Positions 58,723 to 64,000 of a DNA stretch of 64,000 bases are shown piece after piece; the first letter of the stretch is position 1, and the number at the start of each line of letters is the position of its first letter. The position numbers were made by a program, and so were the translations under genes. Below the pieces are notes generated by a model, which ran no database searches, was not told the origin of the DNA, and worked only from the letters and a program-made list of their open reading frames with translations. The DNA comes from Ornithinimicrobium sufpigmenti (lineage in GTDB: Bacteria; Actinomycetota; Actinomycetes; Actinomycetales; Dermatophilaceae): positions 4,092,001 through 4,156,000 of the forward strand of contig NZ_CP036403.1 in NCBI RefSeq assembly GCF_004322775.1, given 5' to 3'.

Positions 58723-59291
58723 CGCGCCCCCTGCGCCACGGCGTCCGGGTGGTGGCGCAGCCAGACCCGGTGGGCGCCCTCCACCCACAGGGCGCCGGCC
58801 AGGGCCACCAGGCCCAGGCCCACCCACCACAGCGTGCGTGGCTGGACCGGGTCGGTCGGGACGCTGGCCGTGCTCTGGACGGAGTAGTCGACGTCCGGGT
58901 GGTCGCGCAGGACCAGGGCGACGGCGGTGTCGGCGGCGAGTGCGGCCAGTCGAGGGTCGGTGGCGGTGGCGCGCGCGACCACGTCCAGCCGCTCGTCGTC
59001 CTCGGCGACCTCCAGGCGCAGGTCGCCGCGCAGGCGCGCCTCCAGCTCGATCTCCTCCTCCACCGCGTCGACGAGGCGCGGGGCGGACAGCGCCACGCTG
59101 GCCCGGTCGGCCTCGATCCCGGTGGAGGCCGAGAGCGTGGCCTCGGCCGCGAACCGGTCCTCGCGCAGCACCTCGGCCCCACCGACCACCAGCGCGGCGA
59201 GCAGCACGAGGGTGATCCAGGGCAGTCCCGCGACCCGGTGCGTCCAGTGCCGCGGTGCTTCGGAGTGCCGTGGCCGACGGCGCCTACCCAT
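58719..59291 (-). CDS. short Wzz/chain-length-determinant-like membrane protein
   Basis: This predicts 190 residues. A first membrane helix (WITLVLLAALVVGGAEVL), an extracytoplasmic helical and strand region of about 110 residues, then a second helix (TLWWVGLGLVALAGALWV) near the end. The topology is that of polysaccharide co-polymerases, but shorter than usual and without a tyrosine kinase domain. RLDVVARATATDPRLAALAA fits a Wzz-type segment. It overlaps cca by eight bases and the acyltransferase by four, so it is coupled to both. It may set polymer length for the glycan. Confidence 0.65.
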   Translation of the reverse strand: MGRRRRPRHSEAPRHWTHRVAGLPWITLVLLAALVVGGAEVLREDRFAAEATLSASTGIEADRASVALSAPRLVDAVEEEIELEARLRGDLRLEVAEDDERLDVVARATATDPRLAALAADTAVALVLRDHPDVDYSVQSTASVPTDPVQPRTLWWVGLGLVALAGALWVEGAHRVWLRHHPDAVAQGAR

Positions 59292-60804
59292 CCCCCGACT
59301 CCGGCTGCTCGGCCCACCACCGCAGCAGCTCGTCGCGGGCGGCCTCCATTCCCAGGGGACCCTGGTCGAGCCGGACCGCGAGCAGGTGCTTGTAGGCACG
59401 ACCGAGCACCGGGCCGGGCCGGATGCCCAGGATCTCGCCGATCTGGTGACCGTCCAGGTCCGGCCGCACCGCGCTGAGCTCCTCATCCTCGCGCAGCCGG
59501 TCGATCCTGCGCTCGAGGTCGTCGTAACTGGCCGCGAGCCGCGCCGCCTTCCGCCGGTTGCGGGTGGTGGAGTCGGAGCGGGTGAGCCTGTGCAGCCGGC
59601 CCAGGAGCGGGCCCGCGTCGGTGACATAACGGCGCACGGCACTGTCGGTCCACTCCCCCCCGCCGTAGCCGTGGAAGCGCAGGTGCAGCTCGACCAGGCG
59701 CGAGACCGAGCGGATCGTCTCCTTGTCGAAACGCAGCGCTCGCAGCCGGGCGCGGGTCATCTTGGCGCCGACGATCTCGTGGTGGTGGAAGCTGACCCCG
59801 CCCCCGGGCTCGAAGCGACGGGTCGCCGGTTTGCCGATGTCGTGCAGGAGGGCCGCCAGGCGCAGGACCAGGTCGGGGCCGGGCACCGCGTCGGGGTCAG
59901 GCTCGGCGTCCGGCCGGGCGTCCAGGTCCGCCTCTGTCCTCGCGCGCGCCGGCGGGTCCTCCAGGGCGATCGCCTGCTCCAGGACGGTCAGGCTGTGCTC
60001 GTAGACGTCTTTGTGCCGGTGGTGCTCGTCCACCTCCAGGCGCAGCGCGGGCAGCTCGGGCAGCACCTCGTCGGCCAGGCCGGTGTCGACCATGACCTCC
60101 AGGCCGGTCCGCGGGTCCGGCGCCAGGATGAGCTTGACCAGCTCGTCCCGCACCCGCTCGGCGGACACGATCGCCAGGCGGGACGACATACCCCGCATGG
60201 CCTCCAGCACCTCCGGGGCGGGCCTCAGGTCCAGCTGGGCGGTGAAGCGCGCTGCCCGCATCATCCGCAGCGGGTCGTCCCCGAAGGAGATCTCGGGGGT
60301 ATGCGGTGTGCGCAGCACCCCCTCGGCCAGGTCGGCCAGGCCGCCGTGCGGGTCGACGAAGGTGAGCTCGGGCAGGCGCAGGGCCATCGCGTTGACGGTG
60401 AAGTCGCGCCGGACCAGGTCGTCCTCGAGGTTGTCGCCGAAGGCGACCATCGGCTTGCGGGAGGAGGGGTCGTAGGCGTCGGCCCGGTAGGTGGTGAACT
60501 CCAGGTGGTGCTCGTGCCGCCGGGCGCCGATGGTGCCGAAGTCGCGACCCACGTCCCACGTGGTCTGCGCCCACCCCTGCAGCACCTGCTCGATCTGGTC
60601 GGGAAAGGCGGAGGTGGCGAAGTCGAGGTCGGGCGAGGTGCGGCCCAGGAAGGCGTCCCGCACCGGGCCCCCGACGAGGGCCACCTCGTGCCCGGCGGCG
60701 GCGAAGCGCTTCCCGATCTCGGTGAGGAGCGACAGCGTCGGGGTCAGGTGGCGCAGGGCGCGCAGGAGGAGTGCGGCGTCGGTCTGGTCGGTGGGTGCGG
60801 GCAT
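59284..60804 (-). CDS. cca: CCA tRNA nucleotidyltransferase
   Basis: This predicts 506 residues of the class II nucleotidyltransferase family with HD domain. The nucleotidyltransferase core shows LVGGPVRDAFLGRTSPDLDF with the catalytic DLD, RRDFTVNAMALR, and DPLRMMRAARFTAQLDL. The HD part shows LRLAALLHDIGKPATR. It adds or repairs the CCA end of tRNAs. In M. tuberculosis the same gene (pcnA) is divergent from mutT4, as here. The ATG at 60804 has TACCCT nine bases upstream, a possible leaderless promoter. Confidence 0.95.
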   Translation of the reverse strand: MPAPTDQTDAALLLRALRHLTPTLSLLTEIGKRFAAAGHEVALVGGPVRDAFLGRTSPDLDFATSAFPDQIEQVLQGWAQTTWDVGRDFGTIGARRHEHHLEFTTYRADAYDPSSRKPMVAFGDNLEDDLVRRDFTVNAMALRLPELTFVDPHGGLADLAEGVLRTPHTPEISFGDDPLRMMRAARFTAQLDLRPAPEVLEAMRGMSSRLAIVSAERVRDELVKLILAPDPRTGLEVMVDTGLADEVLPELPALRLEVDEHHRHKDVYEHSLTVLEQAIALEDPPARARTEADLDARPDAEPDPDAVPGPDLVLRLAALLHDIGKPATRRFEPGGGVSFHHHEIVGAKMTRARLRALRFDKETIRSVSRLVELHLRFHGYGGGEWTDSAVRRYVTDAGPLLGRLHRLTRSDSTTRNRRKAARLAASYDDLERRIDRLREDEELSAVRPDLDGHQIGEILGIRPGPVLGRAYKHLLAVRLDQGPLGMEAARDELLRWWAEQPESGDG

Positions 60805-60897
60805 AGCACGTCAAGGGTAGTCGCCGCAGGTGAACACCCCGTTCGCCGTCCGCGCGACCCCCCGCGTGGATGCCTGCCCTCCTCCAGCCGCACTGGT

Positions 60898-60903
60898 TAT
60901 GGT
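60898..60903 (+). promoter_or_regulatory. -10 (TATGGT) of a likely leaderless promoter for the NUDIX gene
   Basis: TATGGT, six bases, then the ATG at 60910 (a GTG at 60907 is also possible). No Shine-Dalgarno sequence is present. Confidence 0.5.
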
Positions 60904-60909
60904 GGGGTG

Positions 60910-61395
60910 ATGACCATGACATCGCCGCGTTCGCAGCCTGCGGCGCGACGGCTGCCGTCGGTCAACGAGACGTCTGCTGGGGGCGTGGTCATCGACGTGC
61001 ACGAGGGGCGGGCCCGGATCGCCATCATCGCCCGGCACAACCGATCGGGACGGCTGGAGTGGTGCCTGCCCAAGGGGCACGTCGAGCCGGGCGAGACGCT
61101 GGTCGAGACGGCCGAGCGGGAGGTGGCCGAGGAGACCGGGATCGAGGGTCGGGTGCTGGTCAGTCTGGGCACCATCGAGTACTGGTTCACCACGCCGTCG
61201 TACCGGATCCACAAGATGGTGCACCACTACCTGCTGGAGGCGACCGGGGGGCGGCTCACGGTCGAGAACGACCCGGACCACGAGGCCGTCGACGCGATCT
61301 GGGTGCCCCTGGACGAGGTGCACCGCAAGCTCACCTTCCCCAACGAGCGCCGCATCGCCCGCGAGGCGTGGCACCGCCTGACCCGGACCGCCTGA
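60910..61395 (+). CDS. NUDIX hydrolase, MutT4-like
   Basis: This 161-residue protein has a complete NUDIX box: Gly56, Glu62, Arg70-Glu71, Glu74-Glu75 and Gly77, fitting G-x5-E-x7-RE-x2-EE-x-G. WCLPKGHVEPGE leads into the box, and YWFTTPSYRIHKMVHHYLLE follows. It hydrolyses a nucleoside diphosphate-linked compound with Mg2+. It sits between divergent cca and the downstream DUF6049 gene, as mutT4 (Rv3908) does in M. tuberculosis. Confidence 0.93.
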   Translation: MTMTSPRSQPAARRLPSVNETSAGGVVIDVHEGRARIAIIARHNRSGRLEWCLPKGHVEPGETLVETAEREVAEETGIEGRVLVSLGTIEYWFTTPSYRIHKMVHHYLLEATGGRLTVENDPDHEAVDAIWVPLDEVHRKLTFPNERRIAREAWHRLTRTA

Positions 61396-61401
61396 CCGGC
61401 C

Positions 61402-64000
61402 GTGGCCCCGACGACCCGCCTGCGCGCGTGGGCGGCGCGTTCCCCGCGTCTGCCCGGCGTGCTGGCGACACCGGTGGTGGCCGTGCTCGTCGCAGCTGCA
61501 GGGGTCGGTGGGGCGCCGGTGGGTGCGACGGCCGCTCCGTCGGGCGCCGACGAGGGACAGGACGCTGACGACGGCGACGAGGGCGGCGAGGGCGGCGACG
61601 ACCTCGACCAGGGTGGGGAGCTGCGCATCCTGCTCGACGAGGTCGACCCGGTCGTGGTCCGGCCCGGGCAACCGGTGACGCTACGGGGACGACTGGTCAA
61701 CGACGGTCCCGACGTGAGCCGGCTCAACCTGCTGACGGTGGCGGCTGCTGTGGGGCCGCTCGTCTCTCGGGCCGACGTCGCGGGCTGGGTCGAGGGGACC
61801 GACCCCCGGTCCGCGTCCTGGGTGCTGGGGGACGACGCGATCGGTGCCGTCGTCCCGCCGGGGGGCCAGGAGGAGTTCGAGATCACCGTGCCCGGCTCCT
61901 CGCTGGAGCTCCTGCCGGCCAACCCGGCCGTGCTGGGTGTCGAGCTGGTCGCCTCGGCGGAGGACGAGGCTGACCGGGTGCCCGTGCCGGACGACTCTGC
62001 TCCAGCGGTGCTGCGCACCGTCCTCTCCACCATGGGGCAGCCGGCGGTGGACGTGCCGCTGGAGACGACGTGGGTGGTGCCGCTCACCCTGCCCCCGGAC
62101 GCGGACCTGTCCAGTCCGGACGACACCGAGCACACCGCCGCCTGGCTGTCGGCAGTGGGTCAGGAGTCGTCGGTGCGCCAGTGGCTGGAGCACCTGACCG
62201 TCCCGGAGGTCACCTGGTGGGTCGACCCCGCCACCCTCGTGGCGCACCGGCCGGCCGAGGCTCTCGCGGTCGCCCCACCGGAGGACGCCGAGGACCCGGA
62301 CCCGCCGGCGGTGACCGAGCCGCCCGAGGCCACCGGTCCCGGCGGATCCGAGCAGCCCACCGCGCCGGACGACGCCGAGCGGGTGACCACGGGTCCAGGG
62401 TCGCCGCAGCCCACGCCCACCGGCACCGCGGCCACCAGCCCGTCACCGACCGACGGGCCGGGTGACCGGGTCGACCCCACCCACGGCGGTGTCGAGGATG
62501 GCGGGGACCGGACCTCCTCGCCCGCACCCGTCCCCCCTCCCGACGCCGCGGCCACGTCCGCACCCGGACCCGACCCCGAACCGCAGCCGGTGCCCGACCC
62601 CGAGCCCGACCCCGAGCCCGAGCCCGAGACCCTCGAGGAGGCCCTGGCCCGGCTGCGTCTGCTGCTCACCGACGTGGACCCCGAGCTGCTGTGGTGGCTG
62701 CCCACCGACGACCCCGATCTGGCCGTCCTGGTCGCGGAGGCCGAGACCGTGCCGAGCACCGTGGCCGACGACCTGCTCACCCGGGTCCCCGCGACCGCAT
62801 CGCCCGCCGTCACCCGGCTGCTGCGGCAGGGTCGGCAGGACGTCGCCTGGCCGGCCCTCGCCGCCCCCACGGCCGACGACGTCGCGGCGATCTCCGACCT
62901 CTACGCACGCACCCGGGACGGCGGACTGGGAGCTGTGCTGGTGCCGCGGGAGACGTTCACGGCCGACTCGACCGCTCCACCCCGCCTCGGCGCGGTCTCC
63001 CTGGGGGACGTCCGGGAAGTCATCGCCCTCGGCGCGGACTCCTGGACCAGCGGCCTGGTGGCCGCCAGCGGCACGGACGCGGAGAAGCACGGTGCGGGCG
63101 CCGCCGCGCAGCGGGTCCTGGCTCACACGCTCGGGACCTGGCTGGAGGCACCGGCCAGCCCCCGCACCCTGGTCATCGCCCCACCCCGCGGCACGGCGAT
63201 CCCACCGGAGGTGCTCGACCAGCTGAGCATGGGCTGGACGCAGGCGCAGTGGCTCTCACCGGTCAGCGCCCAGGAGGTGCTCGATCGTGCGGAGGAGCTC
63301 GACCCGGTGGGGCTGAGCGGCATCGCACCCCAGGAGGAGGTCCTGGGCCCGCTCTCCGATCTGGTCGTCCCACCGGCCAGCCCGCTCGGCACCTCGCGGG
63401 CCCGTGACCTGGTCCGCCTCCAGGAGGACCTCGACGGGCTGGCCCAGATCCTGCGCGACACCGACGCCCTGCGTTCCTGGGAGCCGGTGCTCGACGGCCA
63501 GTGGTCCACGCGGTGGCGCCACGACGAGGACGCGTGGGTGTCGACCTGGCGCACCCTCCGGCACGAGGTGCGCAGCACCCGCGACGCCGTGTACCTGCTC
63601 CCCAGCAGCGTCAACTTCGTCGCCGACCAGGGCGTGATCCACCTCACCGTCGTCAACGACCTGCCCGTGGCGGTCGAGGACGTGCGGCTCCGGGCGCGCC
63701 CCAGCAACGGCCGGCTGCAGGTGACCGGACAGCCGGACCCGGTCGACATCGGTCCCGGCAGCCGGGCCACCGTCCCCTTCGAGGCCCGGGCGATCACCCG
63801 CGGCGAGACCCTGCTGGAGGTGCGGATCGCCACCCCGGGGGGCACCACGCTCGGCGAGGACACGGAGGTCAACGTCCGCGTGCAGCCGACCGGCGTCTGG
63901 ATCTACTGGGTGCTGGGGGGCCTGGCGGGGGTGGTTCTCGTGCTGGGCCTGCGCCGGGCGCTCACCTCCTCCTCGCGCGCAACGGCATACCCTGGCTCGT
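61402..64000 (+). CDS. DUF6049-type secreted/membrane-anchored protein (partial, runs off the right edge)
   Basis: From a GTG at 61402, six bases after the NUDIX stop, the frame is open to the edge (866 codons). An N-terminal signal-like segment (VVAVLVAAAGVGGAPVGA) is followed by an acidic stretch, a beta-rich region and a Pro, Glu and Asp rich linker. A C-terminal region includes YLLPSSVNFVADQGVIHLTV, and a membrane helix (WIYWVLGGLAGVVLVLGL) lies just before the edge. The order cca, NUDIX, this gene matches Rv3907c-Rv3909 of M. tuberculosis, where murJ follows. Only a few cytoplasmic residues are likely missing. A role linked to MurJ and envelope synthesis is inferred from position. Confidence 0.88.
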   Translation, partial: MAPTTRLRAWAARSPRLPGVLATPVVAVLVAAAGVGGAPVGATAAPSGADEGQDADDGDEGGEGGDDLDQGGELRILLDEVDPVVVRPGQPVTLRGRLVNDGPDVSRLNLLTVAAAVGPLVSRADVAGWVEGTDPRSASWVLGDDAIGAVVPPGGQEEFEITVPGSSLELLPANPAVLGVELVASAEDEADRVPVPDDSAPAVLRTVLSTMGQPAVDVPLETTWVVPLTLPPDADLSSPDDTEHTAAWLSAVGQESSVRQWLEHLTVPEVTWWVDPATLVAHRPAEALAVAPPEDAEDPDPPAVTEPPEATGPGGSEQPTAPDDAERVTTGPGSPQPTPTGTAATSPSPTDGPGDRVDPTHGGVEDGGDRTSSPAPVPPPDAAATSAPGPDPEPQPVPDPEPDPEPEPETLEEALARLRLLLTDVDPELLWWLPTDDPDLAVLVAEAETVPSTVADDLLTRVPATASPAVTRLLRQGRQDVAWPALAAPTADDVAAISDLYARTRDGGLGAVLVPRETFTADSTAPPRLGAVSLGDVREVIALGADSWTSGLVAASGTDAEKHGAGAAAQRVLAHTLGTWLEAPASPRTLVIAPPRGTAIPPEVLDQLSMGWTQAQWLSPVSAQEVLDRAEELDPVGLSGIAPQEEVLGPLSDLVVPPASPLGTSRARDLVRLQEDLDGLAQILRDTDALRSWEPVLDGQWSTRWRHDEDAWVSTWRTLRHEVRSTRDAVYLLPSSVNFVADQGVIHLTVVNDLPVAVEDVRLRARPSNGRLQVTGQPDPVDIGPGSRATVPFEARAITRGETLLEVRIATPGGTTLGEDTEVNVRVQPTGVWIYWVLGGLAGVVLVLGLRRALTSSSRATAYPGS

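Overview
The window is very GC-rich DNA with strong GC bias at third codon positions, frequent GTG starts and ATGA/GTGA start-stop overlaps. The gene content and order are those of an actinobacterium. The closest match I can suggest is a Micrococcales member of the Intrasporangiaceae/Ornithinimicrobiaceae type. That genus-level guess is inference; 'actinobacterium' is firm. Several genes are the oriC-proximal set known from Mycobacterium tuberculosis: ino1, ponA, a GT87-like membrane protein, rpsF-ssb-rpsR-rplI, dnaB, and the cca / mutT4-like / DUF6049 trio. Here that backbone is interrupted by large insertions.

Layout. 1-2.2 kb: the N-terminal part of a membrane-anchored protein with a helix-turn-helix, running off the left edge. 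2.3-5.1 kb: a coupled operon of a DUF1023 hydrolase and a DrrAB-type ABC exporter, abutting a fragment of an SRPBCC gene. 5.4-7.7 kb: an RDD protein, an 11-bp tandem repeat, an unknown protein made of two repeated domains, and an aldo-keto reductase. 7.8-10.9 kb: replicative helicase dnaB interrupted by two inteins, a 145-residue class 3-type mini-intein in the P-loop and a 427-residue LAGLIDADG intein. Upstream of it lie a cluster of DnaA-box-like sites and a CIRCE operator controlling an Hsp20 gene. 11.9-20.1 kb: a MATE exporter and a complete Mrp/Mnh Na+/H+ antiporter operon (A-B fused, C, D, E, F, G). 20.2-22.2 kb: the rpsF-ssb-rpsR-rplI operon with a clear terminator.

22.4-51.4 kb is a surface-glycan island of about 29 kb. 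It contains a PIG-L deacetylase and an acetyltransferase that look like one gene split by a frameshift, a second GNAT, two nucleotide-sugar dehydrogenases, and a Wzm/Wzt-type ABC exporter. It also has at least eight glycosyltransferases, including three members of one paralogous family and two members of a second two-domain family. A 949-residue protein carries one intact and one decayed asparagine-synthase-like ATP-pyrophosphatase domain, and there is a GT-C-like polytopic protein. The likely job is synthesis, modification and export of a uronic-acid-containing cell-envelope polysaccharide.

51.4-64 kb returns to the backbone: ino1, a class A penicillin-binding protein, a GT87-like membrane protein, then an inserted OafA-type acyltransferase/SGNH protein and a Wzz-like protein. 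After these come cca, a NUDIX hydrolase and a DUF6049 secreted protein truncated by the right edge.

Two window-wide sequence features stand out. One is a repeated leaderless-promoter arrangement, a -10 hexamer 6-9 bases before the start codon. The other is strong enrichment of the hexamer GGTATG/CATACC. No tRNA, rRNA, CRISPR array or insertion sequence was recognised.
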